Shown: positions 34,116 to 46,039, counted from the stretch's first letter. The stretch is DNA of 64,000 bases from Dicyema japonicum (GCA_011109175.1 RDEW01000019.1:136406-200405); one strand, 5' to 3'. The notes: a model not told the origin generated them from the sequence alone. Program-made: numbers and translations.

Positions 34116-34695
34116 GGGCGATTTTTATTTTGACTTTAAAATTCAATAATTTGACCTTTTGTGACTTTATGGAAAATTTATCTAGAAAAAAAAATTTTTA
34201 ATATGAAAAAAACTAATCTAAATATTAATAATTAAAAACTATTTCAGGTTAAAAATTTCGGTTTTCAGATAATAATTTTATCAATAATAAAAATCTTTTC
34301 TATAATAATAACGATGTGGAAGGATATTTTTCAAATAGCCGTATATGAACTGAGAAATTTGTTGTTTTTCCATTTTTTAATAGAAAAAACTTATTAACAG
34401 AAAATTTAGATTCCAGATACTTCCTAATTTTGTATAAATTGTTACTGAAATACAATTTTTGAATATGCTTGCTGCGTCTTTTACTGTGAAGTAAGTTTTC
34501 CCTGTCATCTTTATCAATTTATAATCCAATATTGACATAATATAGCTAATAAATTGCTCCGTAGTTCATTTTAATAGATTACTTCCAAGCATCTTTATAT
34601 TAAAATTCCATTTCCATCAAAATTGTTTTTATTTTTTACCCCAATAAAATTTTTACAATAATATTTACAATTCCAAGACAATTTCCACTTTTTTA

Positions 34696-35014
34696 AAGAC
34701 TTTTCACGAGAGCCATAATATGTATAGCTCCGCATAGGCAGGACACACACTTTATTTAAGTAAAGAACAGTTAATTTTAACTAGTCGTAGAACCAAGGAA
34801 TGATCTTCACTTCTTTTTTTCTTTTTCTTGTGTGAGTGTCCTTTCTAGACAATCCAGTTCCGCAGTGAGTATCCACTGATGACGGCGTCACTCGTCCAAA
34901 CCCTTTTAGCATCGTAGATGCGTGGAACCTTCCACCAGGTGAACAGCAGCGAGAATCGAACCCGTAACCTAAGTCACTTTAGCCTGACATCTAACCACTA
35001 CCCGGCTATTTCCC
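34696..35014 (-). mobile_element. tRNA-derived SINE, full copy with LINE-like 3' tail
   Basis: On the minus strand it begins with a tRNA-like head (A box tagtggttagatg, B box gggttcgattc, about 35005-34940), has a body of about 150 bp, and ends gcggagctatacatattatggctctcgtgaaaag. That tail is nearly the 3' end of the RTE copy at 44085-45423 and the tail at 35800-35860, so this SINE probably used that LINE's machinery (inference from family knowledge). Confidence 0.85.
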
Positions 35015-35699
35015 CTTCTGATCAGAATTATTTTGAAAAGATAGCCAATTTCAGTAAAATTTTCTATTTTTTATGCAAGAAATTTATTAGTGGATTCATA
35101 TATATTTATATGGATCCCGTAGATCAAACCAACTTTTCAAAATCTATAATAAATACATTTAAAAAACTCAAAAATAGCTTCGGTCAAGTTACCTTTGCAT
35201 AAGTTTTCTACACTTTAACATAAAAGTAAAACGATATCCTAATACCCTCAAACAAGTTTTGTAAAATTTACTGTTCAACTTATGCAAGGAAAATCATATT
35301 CGACTAAGCATTAGTGACCTCATAGAGTCAGTGAATGGAATGAGAAAATCAAATATTTTTACAGTGGCACCTGTGAAATACTAATAAAAATGATAAACTT
35401 GTTAGTTTGAAATGTTTTTTAGACAAAAAAACATAATAAAAAGCTGTTGCTAGAAAATTCGTGAGTTGATAGAAAATTCACAGGATGTTTTCTAATAACA
35501 GTCTCAATCTTTTCAATGACCGTCCTGATTTGAATTCGGCATAACAGTTGCCACGCTATTATTTTATTCAAAAACTCTAAAAATTAATAAATAAAAAATA
35601 AAAACAATAAAAATTTTGACTTTATTGACCTAAAAAATTAAATTTTGACTATTTTTGACTTTATAAGTTTTAAATTATATAATATTTTTCGGTTTTACA

Positions 35700-35865
35700 A
35701 AAAGACCTGGTCAATATCAAAAGAAATCTAAAAAACGCCGACGACCTGGACAACATGAGAGCCTTGGCTAGGAACAGGGGCATGGAAAAGTATGACAACT
35801 AACCTTGTTTATTTTGCTGCACATGCGGGGCTATAATTAGTATGGCTCTCGTGAAGTGCTTAAAT
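35700..35865 (+). mobile_element. RTE-like LINE, extreme 3' end
   Basis: DLVNIKRNLKNADDLDNMRALARNRG… then stop and the tail cacatgcggggctataattagtatggctctcgtgaagtgctta, the same tail as 45361-45412. Confidence 0.8.
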
Positions 35866-35960
35866 AATAATATAATATTTTTTGATAAAAATCACATTTT
35901 TATAAGTTTTAGGCAATTTTAAAGAACATATAAATTTTTGACTTTATTGACAAAAATCTC

Positions 35961-36062
35961 CCTACTGATGATCAATCCCAGATTCATCGTAAATGACAGT
36001 AGCGAGATCGACCCTAGACCATCTGGATTTGGTCCGGGACTCATTACATTGCGCCATCCGAT
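35961..36062 (-). mobile_element. tRNA-SINE, head fragment
   Basis: Minus strand: gatggcgcaatgtaatgag…tagggtcgatctcgct, A- and B-box-like sequences in the order and spacing of the full SINE heads. Confidence 0.6.
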
Positions 36063-36275
36063 CGTTATCTTAAGATAAAGTGAAACTCATCTTTAAGGAA
36101 GAGGTCGAAAATAAGCAATTCCGTGGCTTCAAAAGTACAGATAATCTCATCCAAAAAACCAGTTTGTCTTACTTGGAGGTTCTCTCTTCTGTACTACCCT
36201 TTGAACCTGTTGGTATCGATTATTTCTAAAGATATCAAACAAAATCCTTGATCATCATTCAACTATTCATAATAA

Positions 36276-36605
36276 TCAGAAACCTTCTGAAGCAGTACTA
36301 CGTCGACATGTGTCTCCAACAGGAGACGAAAGTTCACATTCTTCCCACAAACTGACATTTCCAGAATATTCAGTTATCAGAAAGTATCGATCCTCTTGCC
36401 TTGAAGTAAAAATCATTACCCTCGTCAAAGGAAAATTTGTTGCAAGATAACGCCTTGCCATTACGAACCCCCATCCCCCGTAGAATATCTCGGGATTTCC
36501 ATAGATACAAATATTACAATGGTAACGTGCGTATCCCCCTGCCAGTTCTTGTCCAATGGATTGTATTTCATCAGACCTGACCCTTGCCTCCTTTAATATC
36601 GCCAC
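36276..36605 (-). CDS. Unrecognised coding exon(s)
   Basis: A 109-residue frame with balanced composition (…GYARYHCNICIYGNPEIFYG…ARRYLATNFPLTRVMIF…). The frame extends upstream in phase (ESQKSESINVAILKEA) to about 36640, after a plausible acceptor. It faces the plus-strand exons at 36706. I do not recognise the domain. Two regularly spaced Cys and many aromatics make a real domain more likely than chance. Confidence 0.4.
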   Translation of the reverse strand: MAILKEARVRSDEIQSIGQELAGGYARYHCNICIYGNPEIFYGGWGFVMARRYLATNFPLTRVMIFTSRQEDRYFLITEYSGNVSLWEECELSSPVGDTCRRSTASEGF

Positions 36606-36705
36606 ATTTATGCTTTCCGACTTTTGGGATTCTCACAATCCTATCATCCAGGCACGTTCACCTCTGAAAAGAAATAAAACACTTTCTGTATTACAAAAAC
36701 GTTAA

Positions 36706-37240
36706 TTGGGACATTTTAACCGAAAAATTCAGATGGCAATGAAACTTCAGATTGCTTTTCAGAATCAATTGGATGTGGGGAAGTTGAGGACGCCCCATTG
36801 GAATGAATCTTTTGCGAGCTTGGAGTATAATTTCATGAGGTTTCTGACGGCGGCGTCGATCGAACAGAAATATCCGGAAATCTTGAAGGATGTGAATTCG
36901 GGCCACGCTGGACGTGAGAAGTTGACAATGACTCTTTCTGGAGTGACTCCAAAATTGTCACCGAATCATCGATAATGCTATGATTTATGAGTTGGTTGAC
37001 GATCCCCGTAGTAGATAAAGAAGGCAATTCGTGAGTACAAAAATAAAGAAGAACTCAAAGTCAACGAAATGTTTGTGGTGGGTTTGTGTAAAGGTGCTGC
37101 CGCCAAGACAGTTATATACTCAATGGAGGTGAAAAAGACAAGATTGTATTTAACAATCTCCACAATCTTTCAATTTGGCAGTCAGATATTGGAAAGAGAG
37201 GAATGAGATCGTTTCATCGATGATATATTTCCAAACTTAT
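36706..37240 (+). CDS. Unrecognised gene, several exons
   Basis: The first frame (…MAMKLQIAFQNQLDVGKLRTPHWNESFASLEYNFMRFL…EQKYPEILKD) is followed by AMIYEL, which a 26-nt GT...AG intron (near 37000-37025) joins in phase to KAIREYKNKEELKVNEMFVVGLCKGAAAKTVIYSMEV. A further frame reads LAVRYWKERNEIVSSMIYFQ and GGTKLALYYVFDW up to 37310. Joins between the first and second blocks are unresolved. No family recognised. Confidence 0.4.
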
Positions 37241-37314
37241 TGGTATTCTTCATATGGGGGGACTAAGTTGGCTTTGTATTATGTTTTTGATTGGTAGAAC
37301 TTCAAAGAATAGCG

Positions 37315-38090
37315 ATAAAGAATTGTGCAAGTGGAGAATCAGGATTGGGTTCTCCAGCATATGGGATGCTAGTTCAACATGTGGAAAGCTTCTGAGATAT
37401 CCATAGCTTAGAAAGACTAAATTGCAGGCGATAGGTTGTTATGATTTTTTAAGGATCATCAAAGAAAAGTGGAAACTAGTATTTTTGCTGAGACTATAAA
37501 ACGGAAGAATTAACGGATTACCAAGAAGGTTAAACTCACTAATTAGGTGATCCCAGACTTTGTTATGGCGGTCAGTATCAACGTGAAATGGAAAGTACTA
37601 TTATGACCATTCAATTTGGTGTTTATTTATTATTTCGGCACTCAAACCCAGATATTTCAACACATATAGATGAGTTGCAGAGAGAGCCATTAACCAGGAC
37701 GTTCTTAAGATTATGCCTACCATAAGGAATTCAATCAACCACTACGAACCGTGTGATAGAAGAGAAATCTTCAATCGAGTACCCAAATAGTATCAAATGG
37801 CACCACGTGGTCAATTTAATTAACCTTTAATAAGCTAACAATATAAATTTTAATTATTTGAATTTTTATTTTATTTATTGTCACTGGTGGTCTATTGAAT
37901 CCGTGAAGCAGCATTAAAATAGAACACATTTCCCTGCTATCTCCCTTACCATCATAAATTAATTTCCCATTTAGTATTTTGCTCATAAGAAGCTTCAGTA
38001 TTCGGCCGGCTTACTGAAAGTAGACATATGCTGCGGTATATTTGATACAATTTTTTTTCAAAGAACATAAACCAAAACTTAAAAGAATTA
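37315..38090. other. No gene recognised
   Basis: AT-rich with frequent stops. A cacgtgg motif near 37803 resembles the family X palindromes. Coding from the preceding gene may extend a short way in. Confidence 0.35.
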
Positions 38091-38096
38091 AAAATA

Positions 38097-38500
38097 TCAT
38101 AACTTTTTGACCCGCCTCATATGTATGGTGTTAATTTCTTTATCTTCATCTAGAATTCTGACCATTTCTTCTTCGTGTTCGTTACTGTATATTTTTCGTA
38201 AAAATTTGGGCGTATAAGGGGTATTTTCTATTAGCGTCTTTGCGTCCCCATCGTTACTTATTAAAATTTCATCACCGTCTTAAATTTCGTCGTAGAATGT
38301 ACTAATACTGCCTCGTTTTCATTTTGGACGTCAAAATCTAGTAGCGCTTCTTCTTTTTTTTTTCATATTTTTTAGAAAGATTCAAATGGTCTTTGTTTTG
38401 TTGTATCGTGGACAGCATGGTTATGATCGCTAACAATGTCTTTTATCAAATTGATATAGCATCCAAAATTGCCTCTCGATGCACTCGCCGATGAGATTCA
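38097..38500 (-). pseudogene. Acidic coding exons downstream of an integrase
   Basis: A frame with no ATG reads DGDEILISNDGDAKTLIENT…KIYSNEHEEEMVRILDEDKEI… and stops at 38097. Upstream lies EEALLDFDVQNENEAVL. A 24-nt GT...AG segment (about 38304-38281) separates them but leaves a one-base mismatch. Its position just 3' of the integrase suggests it is the C-terminal part of the same protein. Confidence 0.4.
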
Positions 38501-38830
38501 TCATTTTATTGATTAAATCTATTGACATTAAACAAAAAATACCGTTCGACTTGTCCCTGTATCCATGGAGCTCGTGGTCGTCCCGAAACGTGGGACATAT
38601 TGTTGTTCCATATGGGAATTTTTGAATTCCCTTCCATTATCTGTATGGAGAATAATTGGAGATCAATTATGCAAAAAATTCCATTCAGGATTCGGCGAAT
38701 CTCATTTGCAGATTTGCCAACGGCACCTTCTACCACACCAAATTTTTAACTAGAATTGAGAGAATTAATAATTTTACCTGACAATAAACACGTTTAGAAA
38801 CCTCAGTTAGCCACTTCACTACGTCTTGCA
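38500..38830 (-). mobile_element. Retroviral-type integrase core remnant
   Basis: In two frames: KSANEIRRILNGIF, then ILHTDNGREFKN (second catalytic Asp) and GRPRAPWIQGQVER (the catalytic Glu motif, GxPRxPQxQGxVER in family members). A further upstream frame reads VVKWLTEVSKRVYCQ near 38800. This is an rve-type integrase of the kind found in gypsy-like or domesticated integrases. At least one frameshift separates the TDNG and QGQVER parts. Confidence 0.7.
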
Positions 38831-39059
38831 ACGTAAATGGTAAGTGACAGTAAACTATATAATTTATCACGTCCAAAGTGATTTAGATTATGTTGAGCCT
38901 AATTTAAATCAACAAATATACAATTTCAATGTATTTTAGTTTTAATTCAGCTTCCTCAATACAAAAGAATCGCAACTCTCGACCATTTTAAGTGATGTAG
39001 GCTGCGGATTCCTTGAAACTTAAACTTCAAGCATATTGCTTGATATTTGCCCTTTCTCT

Positions 39060-39750
39060 CCTGTCAATGGATTTATCGAGTTAGTCCCGATTCTTCGTGT
39101 TAATTCCACCAGAACCATATTTTATAATTGATATTTTTTAAAAAATACTATATATAAGTTTTATTTTTTATTATTAATAATTTCTTCCAATGAAATGTTT
39201 TCTGAAAAAAAATATTTTTTTCGTATTTTGAGCATTGACTGGCTGGTCTGGACTGTGACAAAATATTCAAAAAATTAAGACTTGTCAATTGAATAAGACC
39301 GTTCCTGAAACGTCAGATTAAAAGGAAAGGTATAGGATACGATCCCTCTCAAAAAATATCACGTTTGAGGAGTCTGACGTGTACATGTACATGGGAAATA
39401 AAAAATCACTGTTCTACCCTATTGAAGAGATCAAATTGAACATAGAAATGATTGAGGTTTCTACATTAACTGACAAACATAAGCTCAGCAGTTTAAATCA
39501 TTTTGGTCGTGAAAGATATAGTTTGCTAAAAAAACAAAATTTAAGCCATCACGAGAAATGATGTCTATAATATCATATCCAAGTCTCTTTTTGCCAGGTT
39601 TAACTGCTTTAATAAGTGTAGTCTTTGCGTTTGATGCCCACTAAACTACAATTACACCAATAATAGCATATGCGCCGCGTGATTGATATCTTGTTGACTT
39701 AAGGAGACATTCGGAACTTGAGGAGTACTCTCGGGTCTAATTTCATAACA
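39060..39750. other. No gene recognised
   Basis: AT-rich. A 60-residue plus-strand frame at 39379-39561 has no recognisable features. Confidence 0.4.
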
Positions 39751-39756
39751 AATCGT

Positions 39757-39955
39757 AGAGGGAGAACCAAGGAATGCTCTTCATTTCTATAGACGATCTG
39801 GTTCCGCAGTGAAATGCTTACTGATGACTGCGTCACTCGTCAAGCCAAAGCATTGTAGATGCGTGAAACCTTCAAAAGGAATATACAGCAGCGAGATTCG
39901 AATAATGGGCCATCAGGCCTTTTGCCCGGCACTCGTTACACTGCTCCACCCGGAA
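39757..39955 (-). mobile_element. tRNA-derived SINE, head and body
   Basis: Minus-strand head gggtggagcagtgtaacgag and attcgaatctcgctgctg (A- and B-box-like), followed by the body …gcatctacaatgctttgg…gacgagtgacgcagtcatcagt…. The 3' tail is missing. Confidence 0.8.
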
Positions 39956-40319
39956 GAATTCATCACCAAATAGATTTTCGGTCGTCTAAGAGCATCTGAG
40001 TACAGAGGAAAGTAGAGTGGTTGTATATAACTATTTTTTGGTTTAACCAATCGATAGAGGTGGATATCGGTGGCACTCCGCAAATACAACACGGAGCATG
40101 TCAAAATTCTCAAAAATAGAGGCCACTCATTCAAACCGCAAAATGATCTAAAACTGTGTCATGGGAAATACAGTCTACGTAGGCAGCATATAGCACTTCA
40201 TTTATAAAAATAGTCCTCAGATCCCTCAGTTCCGCTTAGAGATAGACTAACACAGGGTATAGTGAGTCGCTTTGAGGTGTTCTAATAGTTGTTCTGAATT
40301 ATCTTGACTCTGTGGTTCC

Positions 40320-41850
40320 AATACAGCTGTGTGGTTCCATTACCTGACTGTGAGGTTCCAAATAAGTGTCGGCAACCAGCACACAAACCATCCTAACATA
40401 GTCGTAGTCCACGATTGTTTGAAGTTTTCCATTATTTTGTCTCTAAAAATTTTATCAAATACGCGACTCATGCCAATGCCAAATATGGTGGTCGCAATTT
40501 TGAATCTCTTAGATATGGCACAGAGCCCCCTATGCACTCATTACATCTGCAGTTGATCTTCCTGGCTTGAATCAACTTTGGGTAGCCGACGGAAGCTTCA
40601 ATGAGTCCTAACATTGCCAGAGAGAAAATTTTCTTTAGCGTATCCAAGAGAATAATTGAACGGTTATTTGGCGGTTTAAGCAACGATTCCCTTTCTCAAA
40701 CGGCTCTACCGTTGAACTTTCTTTCGAAGTAGTCGCCACTATTTCAGTTTGCCTTACAATTGTTTCCTAGCTTCGTCTGCATAAAGTTAGTCGATGGAGT
40801 AATCTAATAATCGTGTATATTTTTGCCCACATCTCAGGTCCTCGAGTTATAATATACGAGAGATTGTGAACGTTTCTTCAAAATATTCCAGTTTTTTGGA
40901 TCTTAACATGTCTCCACTTCTGGCAGGTTTTCTCCGATACCCATGGAATAGTCACCCTCGTAATCTCTGAGGGAATCAACTTTTCGACTGAACATCTCAT
41001 GGTTGAATTCATTCTATCTGCAAATAGTCTTTCCGGATAACCTTTTTAGTACTAGTCGGGCGACATTGACCTTGTGGTCGCTGAATTTACGTTCCCAACC
41101 ATAAGAACTGGTGTCCACTGGTCGACGTTTTCCTTCCTGTAGGAAAATAATATGATCGATTTGGTTGTCAAGATCGACGTATCCCCCATTTTCGTTTCTT
41201 CTACCTCCAATCCACGTCGTTTTAAGACGCGTTGCATAATGGAAGATTGTATTGGATATTACGAGTGAATATACTCCCAAAGTTGTTGGCATGTCATCGG
41301 GAGATTTCTTTTCCTCCTCCCTGATTTCCCACTCACAGCTCTTCACCACGGCATTTGCATGTTTTGGCATTCCAGTCCTCGGTAAGTAATACAAGAAAAG
41401 ATGGTTTTGTGCTCATGTAGGTCATTGACAACATGTGGTAAGAGTCTAACTTGTCCACTTTATTTCAGCCTTCCACTTGGTGGAGCGTAGACATTGATGA
41501 TGCTTATTATTCGATCCAGGTGAGTCACATTGTCGTGCTCTAGCTGTAATATGGACATCCGGTCCTCACATGCTAGTGCATGTATATTACATTCCAAATC
41601 CCAGGTGAATGCCGAACAAGTTCACATATAGTGTGATTCTGATGGAAGGAGGATTCTGTAATCGTTATTTATCTCAAAGTCCGCTCTTGATTTTCGTCCC
41701 GTGAAAGCATTCATCGTGAGTATTCAGTACTTAATTAAGATTTCTCGTTTGGAAATATCATTCAAACCACTAACATTGAACGATAGCTCGATGATTAAGA
41801 GTTCTTGAAAATGAGCTACGTCATTTTCTAACAACCTCATATGTGAGTAA
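40320..41850 (-). mobile_element. RTE-like LINE, decayed endonuclease and RT
   Basis: From 41830 down: ELSFNVSGLNDISKREILI, SILQLEHDN…IISIINVYAPPSG, then NTIFHYATRLKTTWIGG…LDNQIDHIIF…KFSDHKVNVARL (41394-41014). RT pieces follow: NRSIILLDTLKKIFSLAML (40670) and TIFGIGMSRVFDKIFRDKI (motif A, 40480). Equivalent to the 17326-19939 element, with many breaks. Confidence 0.8.
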
Positions 41851-41947
41851 GACTTCGTGCAATTTAGTTACGTCAAAAACTCAACCAAAAAACACCAAAA
41901 ACTATGACCTAAGCACCAGGATATAAATTAAAAAAATCCGTCATATT

Positions 41948-43865
41948 ATGTTTTCCGCCAAGTTAATTGCCTTTGATAAATGTGGAGGAGGAATTCGTCC
42001 TATTGCTGTTGGGTTTGTTTTTCGTCGACTGGCTTCTAAACTTGCTAGCAGAGCAATCCTTCCGATGCTTGTCAAACAACTGCGACCAACCCAAGTAGGG
42101 GTCGGTACTCCTGGTGGATGTGAGGCGGCGGTTCATGCCGTTCGGATGTTTACTGGAAACAGAACGAACATGCCTTGTGTGGTCCTCAAGATTGACATAA
42201 AAAACGCCTTCAATACCATACGGCGCGATGTAATTTTGGAAGATTGTCTTACCCATTACCCGTCTATATATAATTATGTTCATTGTTCGTATGGAAAACC
42301 GTCCAGTCTTGTACATGGGAAATACTTCATTCCCTCGTCGTGTGGAGTTCAGCAAGGAGACCCACTAGGACCGGCATTGTTCTGCCTCGGTGTCGACCGT
42401 GTCATGAGATGCCTTACTACTCCGCTGAACGTGTGGTATTTGGATGATTGCACCCTGGGAGGTCATCCTAACAATGTATATGACTGTCTACAGAGATTAC
42501 TAACCCAATTGGATACGCTTGGTTTAAAGCTAAACGCATCCAAATGCGAAATTGTTAATTATGGATTCTCCCGATATGAATGGAATCGAATCCTATTAAT
42601 GTTTCGGGGATTATTCCTAAAATATCGGAAATCGAGCCGGATTATTTGGAAATACTTGGATGCTTTCTGGCTGAAACTGGAATTAACGACACTCTGTTGG
42701 CTAAAGAACAGCAACTAAGAAAAACTTTTTTACGCCTTGGGATGCTGGATGCACATACCTCTCTTTTTCTCATAAAAAACGCTTTATTCACGCAGAAATT
42801 AAATTACGTCCTTCGAGGAGCTCCATGTTACCTGAAAATGCAACAACTCGGGGCGATTGACTCCCTATTCCGGTCTACGACCGAACGTATTACTAATGTC
42901 GAATTCGACGAACAAGGATGGGAACAAGCAACCTTGCCCGTTCGCTTTGGTGGACTCGGAATTCTCTCACCATCTGATTTACACCCGGCATATCAATCCT
43001 CATTGGACTCCAATCAGAATTTGATCATGATGATTCTCCAGCTCCCATCAGAGTCGTCAAAGATCGAAGATTTGGTACACCCTAAAGTCAAACAACTCGG
43101 GCAGAGAGACCTTTATGAGTCTGTTTGCGAGGATAAATACGAGAGGCTTTTGAAAATATCTAACCAACACCGACGAGCCTGTCTTTTAACTGCAAGATGC
43201 GAGTGGAGCGGGGCTTGGATCAATGCCCTACCCATTGGAAACGTGGGAACTCACCTAGACGATGAAACGGTCCGCACCGGAGTCTCCATCAGACTTGGAT
43301 TGAAAGTTTGTCAACCCCATGAGTGCCGATGCGGCCGGAAGGTCGACTGCTATGGACATCATGCCCTTTCTTGTCGAAAAAGCGCAGGTCGATTCGCTAG
43401 ACACAAGGCTATAAATGAAGTGGTGAAGCGCGCCCTCGAGTTGGCGGGATACCCATCCATTCTAGAGCCAACGGGCTTGAGTAGGGATGATGGGAAGCGA
43501 CCCGATGGAATTACTGTCTTCCCCTTCTCTCGGGGCAAATGCTTAATTTGGGATGCTGCCTGTACTGACAGCTTTTCCCAGTCGAAACTTTTGAGGTCGG
43601 CAATGAAAGCGGGAGAGGCGCCCGTTTATATGAAAACTCAAAAATAAAGAAATACAGCAGCCTCCTAAACCGTTTCCATGTACAGCCAGTGGTCGTCGAG
43701 ACGAGCGGAGTCTTTGGCCCCAAGACGGTCTCTTTCCTTAGAGCACTTGGGTGTCTATTGACCAAAGCCTCGAGGGAGCGTCGGGAAACCGAGTGGCTTT
43801 TCCAAAGGATATCCCTGGCAGTAGTCAGAGGTAACAGCCACTCGATCATATCCGCTGGACTTTAG
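41948..43865 (+). mobile_element. R2-like retroelement: RT plus restriction-like endonuclease, best copy
   Basis: Starts inside the RT (GGGIRPIAVGFVFRRLASKL), then VGVGTPGGCEAAVHA, motif A KIDIKNAFNTIRRD, motif B SSCGVQQGDPLGPALF, motif C VWYLDDCTLGG. One frameshift near 42600 moves to the second frame: QQLRKTFLRLGMLDAH, PVRFGGLGILSPSDL, the zinc-binding CRCGRKVDCYGHHALSC, then KRPDGITVFPF and WDAACTDSF of the restriction-like endonuclease. A second one-base shift near 43625 leads to KYSSLLNRFHVQPVVVETSG…RISLAVVRGN and a stop at 43863. 5'-truncated after the stop at 41924. The endonuclease would cut target DNA and the RT (YLDD) prime from it. Confidence 0.9.
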
Positions 43866-44080
43866 AACGATTTTATTGTTATAAATAAATTTAAAGTAAT
43901 TAAAAAAAAAAAAAAAAATTAAAAAATATTTTTTAAATAAAAAAATAAAATTTTTAATTTACTATTATCTGTAAATAATCTATTGTTTTATTAAATTATA
44001 ATAATTATTCTCCCTTTTTGAAAAAATCGCTACACTACTAAATGAAATGTTTTCAACTAACTCAACCTTGCCCTGGGTAC
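43866..44080. other. A-rich tail and AT-rich spacer
   Basis: Downstream of the R2-like stop is an AT-rich stretch with a run of about 17 A near 43902-43918, perhaps the element's 3' tail. No coding. Confidence 0.5.
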
Positions 44081-44084
44081 GGGA

Positions 44085-45423
44085 TTACTAATACCTATAC
44101 AAAAACCCAATAAACCCGAAAGGACCGGTTGAAAACTTACGACCTATTATATTATCAAATTCTCTACGGAAAGTCTTAGCTAACATTGTATTGGAACGAA
44201 TAAAAGGACCTGCCTATGAATACCTACCCGAAAGTCAAAGTGGGTTCAGAGAAGGAAGATCAACAGCTGATGCAGTCTGGAGTCACAGATGGAGATGTGC
44301 AACACATCAAAGATATTGCAATGCCATCCACATTCTGGGAATAGATCTATCGAAAGCCTTTGACTCGGTTAACAGAAAAAAATTGATGACAGTGCTGGAA
44401 GGGTTTATTGACGAATCGAGTCTAAGAATAATCCTTCTATCTAACACAGAGCTCCTTGTGAGAGTTGGAAAAACCTACTCAAGAAAATTTGAAACAAACA
44501 CAGGCACTCCTCAAGAGACTCCCTCTCTCCCCTACTATTCACAATATACTTGGAGGCCTCTATGAGGGAACTGAGACCATTATATCAAGGAAAAATAGAA
44601 GAAGTGATTTATGCTGATGATGTTGACCTAATTTCTGAAGACAAAGAACTCCTGGAGCATGTACTAGAAAAAGTACCAGATATACTTGAGAAATGGTTTC
44701 TCACCATGAACAGGGAAAAAACAGAACGGACAGAGATAAGAAGAATGAACAACTCACTCGAAGAAAAATGGAGACACATAAAGAAACTTGGCTCACTACT
44801 AGGAGATAGCGAAGACATCATACGGAGAAAAACATTGGCAAATGCGGCATTACAAAGGCTTAAAATCTTGGCTAAAACGGAAAGGGTACAACATAAAACA
44901 AAGGATTATGTTATACGACACTTTCATCAAACCAATTCTACTATACAACTCTGGGACCTGGGCCACCTCTAAAGAGGAATTGGAAAGGCTAGACTCATTT
45001 CACAGGAATCATCTAAGAAACATAACTGGAATGTCCTGGCCATCCAAGATCTCGCGGAATGGACTGTACAATAAATGTGACTGTATACCATTAAGTCACG
45101 AGATCATTAGCTCTCTTTGGAGACTTTTTGGACACGTCCTGAGGTTGGACCCGATATCCCCTCCGAACATCGCAATGGAAGATTACTACTCCTCCAATGT
45201 AAAACGCTTCCTTGAAGGACGGAGAACTACCCTCCCGGTCTTTTACAAAACGATCTGAAAGCCGTGAAGAAAACATTGGCATCTCGTGACGATCTGGACT
45301 CACTGAGGGACCTAGCAAAGAACAGAAGAGCTTGGAGCAACCTAACTAATTCTCTTATATTTTTTGCTGCACATGCGGGGCTATAAATATTATGGCTCTC
45401 GTGAAAGTGATAATAATAATAAT
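44085..45423 (+). mobile_element. RTE-like LINE, 5'-truncated RT with intact 3' tail
   Basis: LRPIILSNSLRKVL, QSGFREGRSTADAV, GIDLSKAFDSVNRKK, then frame 2 VIYADDVDLIS, EKWFLTMNREKTE, LGSLLGDSEDI, then frame 3 YDTFIKPILLYNSGTWA…LWRLFGHVLRLD, and a last shift into DDLDSLRDLAKN. Three frameshifts. The 3' end is gctgcacatgcggggctataaatattatggctctcgtgaaagtg plus (ATA)n, the tail shared with the SINE. It lies next to an R2-like fragment at 45480-45570. Confidence 0.88.
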
Positions 45424-45479
45424 AAACAATTTATTATTAAACAAGAAAAACAATTTATTACGCGGTCCTACCCAAGGAT

Positions 45480-45570
45480 TCTTTGTTTGTTCCACTTGCC
45501 GTTGAGACGTCTCGTGCGTTTCCAAGAGTGCCGAATGAGTATTTTTGTACAAAATGTTTGAAGATCAGAT
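45480..45570 (+). mobile_element. R2-like element, C-terminal fragment
   Basis: FVPLAVETSRAFPRV matches the F-x-PVAVETS block of other R2-like copies. It begins just after the RTE's (ATA)n tail. Confidence 0.5.
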
Positions 45571-45699
45571 TTCAATGTCAAAAATATTACTAACTAACTA
45601 AAAATATGATATTTCAATGTCAATATATTCGTACAGTAACGAGACTGAGCCATGTGAATACTCTAAGTACATCATAATGTCTGCACTTACAAATATGAA

Positions 45700-45945
45700 T
45701 TCCAGTCCCAACAAATAGCAAAGAAAAGCTGGTTTTATGGTCAGAATGTTGACAATCGTTGAGATAATGTGGTAAGTGAGTCTAACTCGCTCACATTATT
45801 TCAGCCAACCACTTGGTGGAGTGTAAACATTGATAATGCTTATTATTCTATCCTGGTGTGTCAGTTTCGTATTTTAGTTGCAATATGGATATCCGGTCTC
45901 ACATGTAGTCACTGTAAATTGCATTCCAAAACACTTGTGAAGAGC
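45700..45945 (-). mobile_element. RTE-like LINE, endonuclease fragment
   Basis: DNA match to 41400-41610 in the same orientation, covering the …INVYAPP… part of the endonuclease. Broken frames. Confidence 0.6.
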
Positions 45946-46039
45946 GAATAAAAATTTAATTTTTATTTTTTAGAATTTTTTATCTACGAACATTCCACGT
46001 TCTGATTACCGTTTATGCGGAAACAACTTAATTTATTTA

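Noticed and set aside
34935-35012. Functional tRNA gene.
   Set aside because: A and B boxes are good but the cloverleaf is incomplete, and the unit is followed by a SINE body repeated elsewhere.
45769-45951. Plus-strand 60-residue gene.
   Set aside because: Antisense of an RTE endonuclease fragment duplicated from 41400-41610.
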